Below, piece after piece: positions 17,292 to 26,627 of a stretch of 64,000 nt of DNA. This DNA is from Fulvimonas sp. R45 (GTDB taxonomy: Bacteria; Pseudomonadota; Gammaproteobacteria; Xanthomonadales; Rhodanobacteraceae), in NCBI RefSeq assembly GCF_030504985.1, contig NZ_JASERU010000006.1:62001-126000 (forward strand). Reading direction: 5' to 3'. Below the pieces are notes generated by a model. The model worked only from the letters and a program-made list of their open reading frames with translations, made no database searches and had not been told where the DNA came from. The translations under genes and the position numbers were made by a program. The stretch's first letter is position 1; every line of letters starts with the position of its first letter.

Positions 17292-17321
17292 TTGTGCTGG
17301 ACGGCCGTGCAACCGTAAAAT
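17292..17321 (+). promoter_or_regulatory. Putative promoter of tRNA-Leu(TAG)
   Basis: TTGTGC, 18-base spacer, TAAAAT. It is the first promoter-like pair after the cluster terminator and 119 bases before the tRNA. Confidence 0.5.
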
Positions 17322-17439
17322 GGCCTGCTTTCGTGCAAGGGAATCATCGACTTAGCAGGTGCGCGCCAAGCGGGGGGACGCCATGCCGGCGAACGGCCGG
17401 CGAACCGTCGCTCGCAGGCGGCTGCCGGGACGGTGACGG

Positions 17440-17524
17440 GCGAAAGTGGCGGAACTGGTAGACGCACTGGATTTAGGTTCCAGCGGTTCACACCGTGCGG
17501 GTTCGAGTCCCGCCTTTCGCACCA
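17440..17524 (+). tRNA. tRNA-Leu (anticodon TAG)
   Basis: Type-II tRNA of 85 nt: acceptor GCGAAAG/CTTTCGC, anticodon stem CTGGA/TCCAG with loop TTTAGGT, long variable arm, encoded CCA. It lies just upstream of tig. Confidence 0.96.
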
Positions 17525-17609
17525 TTCCCTTGAGTGTTTTCGTCATGTAGGGCGGCGTGGCCGCCGCAGCGCCGCGACAAGGCCACCACAGGTCATTCCA
17601 GGAGACGTC

Positions 17610-18902
17610 ATGCAGGTTTCGGTTGAGAACGTCGGCAAGCTCGAGCGCAAGCTCACGGTGAAGTTCCCGGCGGAGCGCTTCGACAGCCAGGTGAACGAGC
17701 GCATCGCGGAGATGGGCCGCACCGTCCGCCTGAAGGGCTTCCGCCCCGGCAAGGTGCCGGCCACGGTGATCCGCCAGCGCTTCGGCGACCAGGTGCGCAA
17801 CGAGGTGCTTTCCGACCTGATCGGCAGCACGCTGCGCGAGGCGTTCGCGCAGGAGAAGCTGCAGCCGGTGGCGAATCCCGCGATCGACACCACGGGCAAG
17901 CCGGAGAACGGCGAGATCGCCTACACCGCCACCTTCGAGGTGATGCCGGAGTTCCCCGAGGTCGACGTCGCCGCGCTCGAGATCAGCCGTCCGAAGGCGG
18001 AAGTGACCGATGCCGACATCGAGAAGATGATCGAGACCCTGCGCACGCAGCGCCGCAGCTTCGACCCGGTCGAGCGCGCCTCGGCCGAGGGCGATTTCGT
18101 GATGTTCGAGTACAGCGCCGTCGCCGGCGACTACCGCTTCCCGGCCGAAGGCCTGGAGCGCGCGGGCAGCGTGCTGGGTTCGGGCAGCCTGTTCAAGGCC
18201 CTGGACGAGGCCTTGACCGGCCGTTCCGCTGGCGACGAGTACGAGGCCGAGGTCGCCTTCCCGCAGGATTTCCGCAACGAGAACCTGGCCGGCAAGACCG
18301 CCACGGTGAGCTTCAAGATCGTCAAGGTGCAGGAGCCGAAGCTGCCCGAGGTGGATGCCGAGTTCGCCAAGCTGTTCGGCATCGCCGACGGCGACCTGGA
18401 GCATTTCCGCAAGGAAGTGCGCGCCAACCTGGAGCGCGAGCTGAAGGGCACCCTGCTGGCCCGGCTGAAGTCCGAGGTGGCCGAGAAGCTGTCCACTGCA
18501 TACGAGGGCCTGGACGTGCCGAACATGCTGGTGCAGGGCGAGGCGCGCAACCTCGCCGCCGGCAGCGTGCCGCGCGGCCAGCAGCCACCGCCGCAGCTGG
18601 TCGAGGCCGCCATGCCGATGGCGCGCAAGCGCGTGATCGCCGGCCTGCTGATGGGTGAGATCGCCCGCAGGCAGGAGATCAAGCTGGACCGCACCCGCGT
18701 GGCTGAACAGCTGGCCGCGATCGCCTCCACCTACGAGGAACCGGAGAAGGTCGTTGAACTTTACAACGGCGACCCCCAACTCATGTCGGGCCTGCAGAAC
18801 CGCGTGATCGAGGACCAGGTGGCGGAGTGGGTGGCCGAGCATGCCAAGACCACTGTCCAGGACCTGAGCTTCGACGAGGTGATGCGGCCGGTCGGCGGTT
18901 GA
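17610..18902 (+). CDS. tig: Trigger factor (ribosome-associated chaperone/PPIase)
   Basis: ATP-independent chaperone that docks at the ribosomal exit tunnel. The 430-residue length fits. The ribosome-binding signature is visible as [17 protein letters not shown] (residues ~45-61). The FKBP-type PPIase domain spans roughly residues 150-245 ([20 protein letters not shown]) and the C-terminal helical arms follow. The ATG at 17610 has a GGAGACG ribosome site. It heads the conserved tig-clpP-clpX-lon-hupB order. Confidence 0.96.
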   Translation: MQVSVENVGKLERKLTVKFPAERFDSQVNERIAEMGRTVRLKGFRPGKVPATVIRQRFGDQVRNEVLSDLIGSTLREAFAQEKLQPVANPAIDTTGKPENGEIAYTATFEVMPEFPEVDVAALEISRPKAEVTDADIEKMIETLRTQRRSFDPVERASAEGDFVMFEYSAVAGDYRFPAEGLERAGSVLGSGSLFKALDEALTGRSAGDEYEAEVAFPQDFRNENLAGKTATVSFKIVKVQEPKLPEVDAEFAKLFGIADGDLEHFRKEVRANLERELKGTLLARLKSEVAEKLSTAYEGLDVPNMLVQGEARNLAAGSVPRGQQPPPQLVEAAMPMARKRVIAGLLMGEIARRQEIKLDRTRVAEQLAAIASTYEEPEKVVELYNGDPQLMSGLQNRVIEDQVAEWVAEHAKTTVQDLSFDEVMRPVGG

Positions 18903-18930
18903 CGCAGCCGATCCGTGCGGCGCCTGCCGC

Positions 18931-18948
18931 GGAGGGCCAAGGCCCTCC
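18931..18948 (+). other. Stem-loop between tig and clpP
   Basis: GGAGGGCC and GGCCCTCC form an 8-bp stem with a 2-base AA loop, without a T-run. It may be an mRNA processing or stabilising hairpin separating tig from clpP messages. Confidence 0.45.
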
Positions 18949-18994
18949 CGGCGAGGCCAACAACATTCGTTCCCGGAGACTTCCCCTCGTGGCC

Positions 18995-19618
18995 ATGGAC
19001 CCGATCAAGAGCCTCAACCTGGTGCCCATCGTCGTGGAGCAGACCGCCCGCGGCGAGCGCTCCTTCGACATCTATTCGCGCCTGCTCAAGGAGCGGATCA
19101 TCTTCCTGGTCGGCCCGATCGACGACAACGTCGCCAACCTGGTGGTGGCGCAGATGCTGTTCCTGGAGTCGGAGAACCCGGACAAGGACATCCACTTCTA
19201 CATCAACAGCCCCGGCGGCGTGGTCACCGCGGGCCTGGCGATCTACGACACCATGCAGTTCATCAAGCCCGACGTCAGCACGCTGTGCATCGGCCAGGCC
19301 TGCAGCGCCGGCTCGCTGCTGCTGATGGCCGGCGCGGCGGGCAAGCGGTTCGCGCTGCCCAACTCGCGGGTGATGATCCACCAGCCCTCCGGCGGCGCCC
19401 AGGGCCAGGCCACCGACATCGAGATCCAGGCCAAGGAAATCCTCTACCTGCGCGAGCGCCTGAACAGCCTCTACGCCCACCATACGGGCAAGCCGGTGGA
19501 GGAGATCGCCCGCGACATGGAACGCGACCGCTTCCTCAGCGCCGAGGACGCCAAGGCCTACGGCCTGATCGACGAAGTGCGCAGCCGACGCGCGGTCGAG
19601 ACGGTGAAATCGGCCTGA
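18995..19618 (+). CDS. clpP: ATP-dependent Clp protease proteolytic subunit
   Basis: Serine protease subunit of ClpXP/ClpAP, 207 residues. The catalytic triad falls at Ser104 (GQACSAGS), His129 (MIHQP) and Asp178 (MERDRF), each offset by exactly 7 from E. coli numbering. The serine loop reads GQACSAGS instead of the common GQAASMGA; the nucleophile is kept. A GTG at 18989, two codons upstream, has better spacing from the GGAG at 18975 and may be the true start. Followed by clpX, its unfoldase partner. Confidence 0.96.
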   Translation: MDPIKSLNLVPIVVEQTARGERSFDIYSRLLKERIIFLVGPIDDNVANLVVAQMLFLESENPDKDIHFYINSPGGVVTAGLAIYDTMQFIKPDVSTLCIGQACSAGSLLLMAGAAGKRFALPNSRVMIHQPSGGAQGQATDIEIQAKEILYLRERLNSLYAHHTGKPVEEIARDMERDRFLSAEDAKAYGLIDEVRSRRAVETVKSA

Positions 19619-19647
19619 TTTCCGGTCGCCTTACAACGGGTTCGCGA

Positions 19648-19680
19648 GGGGCTCCGCGCCTGGATGCAGGCGCGGAGCCC
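19648..19680 (+). other. Stable stem-loop between clpP and clpX
   Basis: GGGCTCCGCGCCTG and CAGGCGCGGAGCCC form a 14-bp stem with a 4-base loop (GATG). No T-run follows (TGTGCTATTC), so it is more likely an intercistronic or partial-termination hairpin than a full terminator. Confidence 0.6.
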
Positions 19681-19724
19681 TGTGCTATTCTCGCTATGCA
19701 AACGATTTACAGCAGGGTTACAGC

Positions 19725-21023
19725 ATGAGTGACGAGCGGCAGGGCCGTTCCAACGACGGCGGCAAGATTCTCTACTGCTCCTTCTGCGGCAAGAGCCAGC
19801 ACGAAGTGCGCAAGCTGATCGCGGGTCCGTCCGTGTTCATCTGCGACGAGTGCGTGGAACTGTGCAACGACATCATCCGCGAGGAACTGGAGGAGAAGGC
19901 CGCCTCCGGCCGCACCCAGCTGCCGAAGCCGAAGGAGATCATGGAGACGCTCGACCAGTACGTGGTCGGGCAGACCCGCGCCAAGAAGGCGCTGTCGGTG
20001 GCGGTGTACAACCATTACAAGCGGATGGAATCGCGGCAGAAGAGCGACGAGGTCGAGCTGGCCAAGTCGAACATCCTGCTGATCGGCCCGACCGGTTCGG
20101 GCAAGACGCTGCTGGCCGAGACGCTGGCGCGCCTGCTCAACGTGCCGTTCACCATCGCCGACGCCACCACGCTCACCGAGGCGGGCTACGTGGGCGAGGA
20201 CGTCGAGAACATCATCCAGAAGCTGCTGCAGAAGTGCGACTACGACGTCGACAAGGCGCAGTCGGGTATCGTCTACATCGACGAGATCGACAAGATCTCG
20301 CGCAAGAGCGAGAACCCGTCGATCACCCGCGACGTGTCGGGCGAGGGCGTGCAGCAGGCGCTGCTGAAGCTGATCGAGGGCACGCTGGCCTCGGTGCCGC
20401 CGCAGGGCGGGCGCAAGCACCCGCAGCAGGAATTCCTGCAGGTGGACACCAAGAACATCCTGTTCATCTGCGGCGGCGCCTTCGCGGGGCTGGAGAAGGT
20501 GATCCAGCAGCGTTCGGAGACCGTCGGCATCGGCTTCAACGCCGAGGTGCGCTCGAAGGAGCGCACCGAGAACCTGGGCAAGCTGCTGGCCGAAGTGGAG
20601 CCCACCGACCTGGTGAAGTTCGGCCTGATCCCCGAGTTCGTCGGCCGCCTGCCGGTGGTGGCCACGCTGGACGAGCTGGACGAGGCCGCGCTGGTGAAGA
20701 TCCTCACCGAGCCGAAGAACGCCGTCACCAAGCAGTTCAAGCGGCTGTTCGAGATGGAGGGCGTGGAGCTGGAGTTCCGCCCCGAGGCGCTGCAGGCGAT
20801 CGCCCGCAAGGCGCTCAAGCGCAAGACGGGCGCCCGCGGCCTGCGTACCATCCTGGAGCAGGTGCTGCTGGACACCATGTACGAGCTGCCTTCGCTGGAG
20901 CACGTGAGCAAGGTGGTGGTGGACGACGCGGTGATCGAGGGCCAGGCCGAGCCCTACCTGATCTACCGCGGCAACCTGCAGCAGCAGCGCATCGCCAGCG
21001 ACGGCGGCGACGCGGCCGCCTGA
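19725..21023 (+). CDS. clpX: ATP-dependent Clp protease ATP-binding subunit ClpX
   Basis: AAA+ unfoldase that feeds substrates to ClpP, 432 residues. The N-terminal zinc-binding domain shows Cys18, Cys21, Cys40 and Cys43 ([18 protein letters not shown]). Walker A is GPTGSGKT near residue 121, and Walker [11 protein letters not shown] follows. The ClpP-docking IGF-type loop appears as VGIGFNAEV near residue 267. A terminator follows before lon. Confidence 0.97.
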   Translation: MSDERQGRSNDGGKILYCSFCGKSQHEVRKLIAGPSVFICDECVELCNDIIREELEEKAASGRTQLPKPKEIMETLDQYVVGQTRAKKALSVAVYNHYKRMESRQKSDEVELAKSNILLIGPTGSGKTLLAETLARLLNVPFTIADATTLTEAGYVGEDVENIIQKLLQKCDYDVDKAQSGIVYIDEIDKISRKSENPSITRDVSGEGVQQALLKLIEGTLASVPPQGGRKHPQQEFLQVDTKNILFICGGAFAGLEKVIQQRSETVGIGFNAEVRSKERTENLGKLLAEVEPTDLVKFGLIPEFVGRLPVVATLDELDEAALVKILTEPKNAVTKQFKRLFEMEGVELEFRPEALQAIARKALKRKTGARGLRTILEQVLLDTMYELPSLEHVSKVVVDDAVIEGQAEPYLIYRGNLQQQRIASDGGDAAA

Positions 21024-21048
21024 CCCGGCGCGTTCCGGCGCGAAACGA

Positions 21049-21083
21049 ACGGCCCCGGTGGCGACGCCGGGGCCGTTTGCGTT
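21049..21083 (+). terminator. Terminator after clpX
   Basis: ACGGCCCCGG pairs with CCGGGGCCGT, followed by TTGCGTTT. It separates clpPX from lon. Confidence 0.75.
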
Positions 21084-21187
21084 TCCTGCATGCGCACTTG
21101 ACGGCGCGTGCCGCCGCCTCCACTTGACGTATTCAGCACCCCGGCGCAGTGTCGGGGCCGTCCGAATCCAGTTCCGCGAGACTATCG

Positions 21188-23698
21188 ATGGCAAAACACG
21201 CCGCTTCCCCCGCAGCCGCCTCCGCCCTGCTGGACGCCTTGCCGGTCCTGCCGCTGCGCGACGTGGTGGTCTACCCGCACATGGTGATACCGCTGTTCGT
21301 GGGGCGCGACAAGTCCATGCGCGCGCTCGAGCACGCGATGGAAGGCGAACGGCAGATCCTGCTGGTGGCGCAGAAGAGCCCCGACATCGACGATCCGGCG
21401 GTGGACGACCTGCATCGGATCGGCACCCTGGCCAGTGTGCTGCAGCTGCTCAAGCTGCCCGACGGCACCGTGAAGGTGCTGGTGGAAGGGCAGGCGCGCG
21501 TGTCGATCGAGGACTATCGCGAGGAGGCCGGCATGCTCACCGCGCGCTCGCGCGTGATCGAGCCCGTCTACGGCAGCCGCGAGCGCGAGCTGGACGTGGT
21601 CTCGCGCACCCTGGTCTCGCTGTTCGAGCAACTGGTGAAGCAGAGTCGCAAGCTGCCGCCCGAGGTGCTCACCACGCTGTCGGGCATCGAGGATCCCTCG
21701 CGCGTGGCCGATTCCATCGCCGCGCACCTGTCCGTGCGCATGGCGGACAAGCAGAAGGTGCTGGAGACCGCCGACGTCGGCGAGCGGCTGGAGCTGCTGA
21801 TCGCGCTGGTCGACGGCGAGATGGACCTGCAGCAGGTGGAGAAGCGCATCCGCGGCCGCGTGAAGTCGCAGATGGAGAAGAGCCAGCGCGAGTACTACCT
21901 CAACGAGCAGATGAAGGCGATCCAGAAGGAGCTGGGCGAGGGCGAGGACGGCCCCAACGAAATCGAGGAGCTGCAGAAGAAGATCGACGCCGCCGGCATG
22001 CCGAAGCCGGTGCTGGCCAAGGCCCGGCAGGAATTCGGCAAGCTGCGGCAGATGTCGCCGATGTCGGCCGAGGCCACGGTGGTGCGCAACTACCTGGATT
22101 GGCTGGTGGGCGTGCCGTGGAAGAAGCGCACCAAGGTGCGCAAGGACCTCGCGCTGGCGCAGGAGGTGCTCGACGCCGACCATTTCGGCCTCGAGAAGGT
22201 CAAGGAGCGCATCCTCGAATACCTCGCCGTGCAGCAGCGCGTGAACACCATGAAGGGGCCGATCCTTTGCCTGGTCGGCCCGCCGGGCGTGGGCAAGACC
22301 TCGCTGGGCCAGTCCATCGCCAAGGCGACCAACCGCAAGTTCGTCCGCATGTCGCTGGGCGGCGTGCGCGACGAGGCGGAGATCCGCGGCCACCGCCGCA
22401 CCTACATCGGTTCGATGCCGGGACGCATCGTGCAGAACCTCAACAAGGTCGGCACCAAGAACCCGCTGTTCGTGCTGGACGAGATCGACAAGATGTCGAT
22501 GGACTTCCGCGGCGACCCGTCGTCGGCGCTGCTGGAGGTGCTCGACCCCGAGCAGAACCATGCCTTCAACGACCATTACCTGGAAGTGGACCTCGACCTG
22601 TCCGAGGTGATGTGGATCGCCACCGCCAATTCGCTGAACATCCCCGGTCCGCTGCTGGACCGCATGGAGGTGATCCGCATCCCGGGCTATACCGAGGACG
22701 AGAAACTGGCGATCGCGCAGAAGTACCTGCTGCCCAAGCAGCTCAAGGCCAACGGCCTGAAGCCCGAGGAGCTGCGGGTGGACGAGGAGGCGATCCGCGA
22801 CATCGTGCGCTACTACACGCGCGAGTCCGGCGTGCGCAACCTCGAGCGCGAGATCTCCAAGATCTGCCGCAAGGTCGTGAAGCAGTTGGCCCTCGGCGAA
22901 GCCGTGCCGGCCAAAGGCCCGAAGAAGCCGGCGAAGGCCGCCAAGCCCTCCCGCGCGAAGGCCGCGCGCGCGCCCTCGGGCGTGCGGGTGGACTCGTCCA
23001 ACCTCGATCATTACCTGGGCGTGCGCCGTTTCGACTTCGGCCGCAAGGAACAGCAGAACGAAGTGGGCCTGGTGACCGGCCTGGCCTGGACCCAGGTCGG
23101 CGGCGACCTGCTCAGCATCGAGGCCTCGGTGCTGCCGGGCAAGGGGCGGCAGGTGAATACCGGCCAGCTCGGCGACGTGATGAAGGAATCGATCCAGGCC
23201 GCGCTGTCGGTGGTGCGCGCGCGCGCGGGCCAGCTCGGCATCGAGCCGGACTTCCACGAGAAGCTGGACATCCACATCCACGTGCCGGAGGGCGCCACGC
23301 CGAAGGACGGCCCCAGCGCCGGCATCGCCATGTGCACCGCGCTGGTGTCGGCGCTGACCCGGGTGCCGGTGCGCTCGGAAGTGGCGATGACCGGCGAGAT
23401 CACCCTGCGCGGCCGCGTGCTGCCGATCGGCGGCCTCAAGGAAAAGCTGCTGGCGGCGCATCGCGGCGGCATCACCACGGTGATCATTCCCGAGGAAAAC
23501 GAGAAGGACCTGGCCGACATCCCCGCGAACATCACCGGCTCGCTGGACATCCATCCCGTGCGCTGGATCGACCAGGTGCTCGACATCGCGCTGGAACGGC
23601 CGCTGCAGCCGCTGCCTGTCGAGGCGGGAGCTGTGGAGCCGGCGAAGTCGGAGCCGCCGCACGAGGATCCCTCCGGCACGCATACGCGCACCCACTGA
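21188..23698 (+). CDS. lon: ATP-dependent protease La (Lon)
   Basis: Single-chain AAA+ serine protease degrading misfolded and regulatory proteins; 836 residues from the ATG at 21188 (an in-frame codon at 21149 adds a Ser-rich stretch and is rejected). The N-terminal LAN domain begins [20 protein letters not shown]. Walker [10 protein letters not shown] is near residue 364. The C-terminal protease has the catalytic Ser in [10 protein letters not shown] (about 709) and Lys in [14 protein letters not shown] (about 752). A Lys/Ala/Pro-rich linker at about residues 573-598, between the AAA+ and protease domains, is an insertion relative to E. coli Lon. Confidence 0.97.
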   Translation: MAKHAASPAAASALLDALPVLPLRDVVVYPHMVIPLFVGRDKSMRALEHAMEGERQILLVAQKSPDIDDPAVDDLHRIGTLASVLQLLKLPDGTVKVLVEGQARVSIEDYREEAGMLTARSRVIEPVYGSRERELDVVSRTLVSLFEQLVKQSRKLPPEVLTTLSGIEDPSRVADSIAAHLSVRMADKQKVLETADVGERLELLIALVDGEMDLQQVEKRIRGRVKSQMEKSQREYYLNEQMKAIQKELGEGEDGPNEIEELQKKIDAAGMPKPVLAKARQEFGKLRQMSPMSAEATVVRNYLDWLVGVPWKKRTKVRKDLALAQEVLDADHFGLEKVKERILEYLAVQQRVNTMKGPILCLVGPPGVGKTSLGQSIAKATNRKFVRMSLGGVRDEAEIRGHRRTYIGSMPGRIVQNLNKVGTKNPLFVLDEIDKMSMDFRGDPSSALLEVLDPEQNHAFNDHYLEVDLDLSEVMWIATANSLNIPGPLLDRMEVIRIPGYTEDEKLAIAQKYLLPKQLKANGLKPEELRVDEEAIRDIVRYYTRESGVRNLEREISKICRKVVKQLALGEAVPAKGPKKPAKAAKPSRAKAARAPSGVRVDSSNLDHYLGVRRFDFGRKEQQNEVGLVTGLAWTQVGGDLLSIEASVLPGKGRQVNTGQLGDVMKESIQAALSVVRARAGQLGIEPDFHEKLDIHIHVPEGATPKDGPSAGIAMCTALVSALTRVPVRSEVAMTGEITLRGRVLPIGGLKEKLLAAHRGGITTVIIPEENEKDLADIPANITGSLDIHPVRWIDQVLDIALERPLQPLPVEAGAVEPAKSEPPHEDPSGTHTRTH

Positions 23699-23713
23699 AC
23701 GCGCCGCGCATCG

Positions 23714-23746
23714 CGGCCCGGACGACGACGTCGTCCGGGCCGTTTT
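23714..23746 (+). terminator. Terminator after lon
   Basis: CGGCCCGGACGA pairs with TCGTCCGGGCCG, followed by TTTTCG. The rest of the 339-base lon-hupB space shows only the hupB promoter. Confidence 0.88.
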
Positions 23747-23855
23747 CGTGTCCGCGGGGACGGCATTCCATGCATGTGCATACGGTTTTGAGGGACGGCT
23801 GGCAAGTGCTTCCAGGACCGCTCCTGAATCGCCGGAAGCCTTGGTATTGCTTGTA

Positions 23856-23884
23856 TTGCGGAGCTTCGGGGCCACTGGTATAAA
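23856..23884 (+). promoter_or_regulatory. Putative hupB promoter
   Basis: TTGCGG, 17-base spacer, TATAAA (23879-23884), giving an mRNA leader of about 145 bases. No other good promoter pair is seen between the lon terminator and hupB. Confidence 0.5.
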
Positions 23885-24037
23885 GAGTCACCGCAACCGG
23901 GGTGTCGTCGCTGGATGGCACTGCGATGCGGGGTCGCGGGACGGCGCTCCTCCAGGGAGCCAACATCTTTCACAAGGCGGCGTCGTCTCGTCCCAGACTG
24001 ACCACGCGGGCCGCATAACCGTTTAAGGGAGTGACTA

Positions 24038-24310
24038 ATGAATAAAACCGATCTGATCAATGCCATCGCCGACAAGGCCGAGCTCACCAAGGCCGACGCC
24101 GGTCGCGCGCTCGAGGCCTTCTTCGAGACCGTGCAGAAGGCCCTGAAGAAGGGCGACGACGTTTCGGTGGTCGGCTTCGGCACCTTCACCGTGCGCAAGC
24201 GCGCTGCCCGCACCGGCCGCAACCCGCGCACCAACGAGACGATCAAGATCAAGGCTTCGAAGGTTCCGGCCTTCAAGGCTGGCAAGACGCTCAAGGACGC
24301 CCTAAACTAA
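24038..24310 (+). CDS. hupB: DNA-binding protein HU-beta
   Basis: Small histone-like nucleoid protein of 90 residues. It starts [20 protein letters not shown], has the HU signature [18 protein letters not shown] (the DNA-inserting arm region carries RNPRTNE) and ends in the usual KALKDALN-like helix (GKTLKDALN). Position after lon is the standard lon-hupB order. Two tRNA genes follow within 110 bases and are probably read from the same promoter. Confidence 0.97.
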   Translation: MNKTDLINAIADKAELTKADAGRALEAFFETVQKALKKGDDVSVVGFGTFTVRKRAARTGRNPRTNETIKIKASKVPAFKAGKTLKDALN

Positions 24311-24329
24311 GCGGCTGTCGCTTGGTTTC

Positions 24330-24404
24330 GGGTGCTTAGCTCAGCGGTAGAGCGTCGCCCTTACAAGGCGAGGGTCGTAGGTTCGATCCCTACAGCACCC
24401 ACCA
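24330..24404 (+). tRNA. tRNA-Val (anticodon TAC)
   Basis: Acceptor GGGTGCT/AGCACCC, anticodon stem TCGCC/GGCGA with loop CTTACAA, T-loop GTTCGATCC, encoded CCA; 75 nt. Confidence 0.97.
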
Positions 24405-24414
24405 GAAGCAATGC

Positions 24415-24491
24415 GGAGCGGTAGTTCAGACGGTTAGAATGCTGGCCTGTCACGCCGGAGGTCGCGGGTTCGAGTCCCGTCCGCTCCGCCA
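24415..24491 (+). tRNA. tRNA-Asp (anticodon GTC), copy 1
   Basis: Acceptor GGAGCGG/CCGCTCC, anticodon stem CTGGC/GCCGG with loop CTGTCAC, encoded CCA; 77 nt. The second copy at 36707-36783 differs only at one D-loop base (A here, C there). Confidence 0.97.
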
Positions 24492-24498
24492 CAGTTCG

Positions 24499-24523
24499 CA
24501 AGGGCGCCCACGTGGCGCCCTTG
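24499..24523 (+). terminator. Stem-loop terminator after tRNA-Asp
   Basis: CAAGGGCGCC pairs perfectly with GGCGCCCTTG around CACGT. The following T-run is weak (TCATTTATG). Confidence 0.65.
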
Positions 24524-24593
24524 TCATTTATGCTAGGCGCCTTGTGCCCGGCGTACCGGGCGCCTTTCGTCATTCGGATTGCGGGAAGAGTTC

Positions 24594-26522
24594 ATGCTGC
24601 AGGCACTGGGTAACAAGATGCACGGGTGGCCGGCGATCGTCGTGCTGGGCGTGGCCGTCTTCGCGATGTCGTTCTTCGGCATCGAAGGCTATTTCAGCGC
24701 TTCGGTCGATACCTACGCGGCCAAGGTGGGCAAGCACGAGATCAGCCAGCAGCAGTTCCAGGACCGCATGAACCAGATCCGCCAGCAGCAGATGGCGGAG
24801 CAGGGCGACCATTTCGACGGCAGCGCCTTCGAGAAGCCGGAGAACAAGCGCCGCATCCTGGACGCGATGATCGACCAGCAATTGCTGCTGAAGGCCAACG
24901 ACGACCTCGGCATGCGCGTCTCGGACGAGGCGCTGCGCGATGCGATCGCCAGCGTGCCGGCGTTCCAGGTCGACGGCAAGTTCGATCCGGACACCTACCG
25001 CACGTTGCTGGCCGCCAACCGCATGACGCCGGAAGGGTTCGAACAGCAGCAGCGCGCCAGCATGGCCACCTCGTTGCTGCCGGACGCGATCGGCGCCAGC
25101 GCCATCGTCACCGGCGCGGACCTGGACCGCTTCCTCGACCTGCGGCTGCAGCGCCGCGACCTCAGCTACTTCGTGCTGGCGCGCCCGGCGCCGGCCGACG
25201 ACAAGGTGAGCGATGACGAGATCGCCGCCTACTACAAATCGCACCAGGCCGACTTCATGCAGCCCGAGCAGGTGTCGTTGAAGTACGTCGAGGTGGATGA
25301 CGCCGACCTCAAGCTCGATGCACAGCCCAGCGAGGACGAGCTGAAGAAGCGCTACGAGGACGAGAAGTCCCGCTTCGTGCAGCCCGAGCAGCGGCTGGTG
25401 TCGCACATCCTGATCGACGTGCCCAAGAACGCCACGCCGGACCAGCAGAAGGCCGCGCTGGCCAAGGCGGAGAAGATCGCCTCCGAGGCCACCCCGGCCG
25501 ATTTCGCCGACCTGGCGAAGAAGGATTCCGACGACCTCGGCTCCAAGAGCCAGGGCGGCAACCTGGGCTGGCTGCAGAAGGGCATGACCAATGCCGCCTT
25601 CGACGCCGCACTGTTCGCGATGAACAAGGGCGACATCTCCAAGCCCGTGCTGTCGCCCGAGGGCTACCACATCATCTACCTGCGCGACGTGCACAGCGGC
25701 GACGCCAAGCCCTTCGCCGAGGTGCGCGACGAACTGGCCAAGGAAGCCGCCCAGGCCGACCGCGAGCGCAAGTTCAACGAGGTGGCCGGCAAGCTGGCCG
25801 ACCTGAGCTACCAGACCCCGGGCTCGCTGGACACCGCGGCCAAGACGCTCGGCCTGCCGATCAAGGACACCGGCCTGTTCTCTCGCGCCGGCGGCAGCGG
25901 CATCGCCGCCGACGCCAAGGTGATCGCCGCGGCGTTCTCGGACGACGTGCTGGCGCAGGGCAACAATTCCGGCCTGATCAACCTCGGCAAGGACACCGCC
26001 GTGGTGGTGCGCGTGGACAAGCACGAGCCCAAGGCGGTACGCCCGCTGGCCGACGTGAAGGATGCGATCCACAAGAAGATCGTCGACGACCGCGTCGCCG
26101 CGGCCGGCCGCAAGCAGGCCGACGACCTGCTCGCGCGCCTGCGCAAGGGCGAGGACCTGCAGACGGTGGCCAAGTCCGCGGGAGCCACCGTGGAAAGTGC
26201 CAGCGAGGCCCTGCGCATGCCGCAGAGCGCAGCCGACCTGAAGCTGCCCATGCCGGTCCGCGAACAGGCGTTCCGCATGCCGCACCCCGCCGACGGCAAG
26301 CCGCAGTTTGCCGACGTCGACCTCGGCAACGGCGTGTTCGCGATCGTGGCCGTGGACAAGGTGCAGGGCGGTGACCTGGCCAAGGTCACGCCGGCGCAGC
26401 GCGACCAGCTGCGCGCGCAGATGACGCAGGCCTACGGCGGCATCGCCACCCGCGGCTTCATCGGCATCCTGAAGTCCAAGACCGAGATCAAGATCGCGCC
26501 GGACGCGAACAACAAGCAGTGA
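24594..26522 (+). CDS. ppiD: Periplasmic SurA-N/PpiC folding chaperone PpiD
   Basis: Membrane-anchored periplasmic chaperone for proteins leaving the Sec translocon, about 642 residues. One N-terminal transmembrane helix (residues ~15-33) is followed by a SurA_N-like region (VGKHEISQQQFQDRMNQIRQ), a central parvulin PPIase domain (VSHILIDVPKNATPDQQKAA; GGNLGWLQKGMTNAAFDAALF), and a C-terminal SurA-like lobe. The ATG at 24594 has a GGAAGAG ribosome site 5 bases upstream; an in-frame TTG at 24579 precedes that site and is rejected. It ends the chaperone/protease block. Confidence 0.95.
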   Translation: MLQALGNKMHGWPAIVVLGVAVFAMSFFGIEGYFSASVDTYAAKVGKHEISQQQFQDRMNQIRQQQMAEQGDHFDGSAFEKPENKRRILDAMIDQQLLLKANDDLGMRVSDEALRDAIASVPAFQVDGKFDPDTYRTLLAANRMTPEGFEQQQRASMATSLLPDAIGASAIVTGADLDRFLDLRLQRRDLSYFVLARPAPADDKVSDDEIAAYYKSHQADFMQPEQVSLKYVEVDDADLKLDAQPSEDELKKRYEDEKSRFVQPEQRLVSHILIDVPKNATPDQQKAALAKAEKIASEATPADFADLAKKDSDDLGSKSQGGNLGWLQKGMTNAAFDAALFAMNKGDISKPVLSPEGYHIIYLRDVHSGDAKPFAEVRDELAKEAAQADRERKFNEVAGKLADLSYQTPGSLDTAAKTLGLPIKDTGLFSRAGGSGIAADAKVIAAAFSDDVLAQGNNSGLINLGKDTAVVVRVDKHEPKAVRPLADVKDAIHKKIVDDRVAAAGRKQADDLLARLRKGEDLQTVAKSAGATVESASEALRMPQSAADLKLPMPVREQAFRMPHPADGKPQFADVDLGNGVFAIVAVDKVQGGDLAKVTPAQRDQLRAQMTQAYGGIATRGFIGILKSKTEIKIAPDANNKQ

Positions 26523-26550
26523 GTAAGGGTCGCGCCGATGGCGGACAGGC

Positions 26551-26585
26551 AAAGGGGCGGCCGCGAGGTCGCCCCTTTCGTTTCA
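26551..26585. terminator. Bidirectional terminator between ppiD and mltD
   Basis: AAAGGGGCGGCC pairs with GGTCGCCCCTTT (one mismatch), followed by CGTTT. It lies between convergent genes. Confidence 0.75.
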
Positions 26586-26627
26586 GCGGTGCCCGCGGGA
26601 TGGCTTCCGCCCGCGGAAGCCGGTCCT

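Noticed and set aside
21107-21150. CTTGAC/CCCC-like heat-shock (sigma-32) promoter upstream of lon
   Set aside because: The CTTGAC and CCCCGG elements are only about 10 bases apart, too close for a sigma-32 promoter, and the -10 lacks the expected CCCCATnT.
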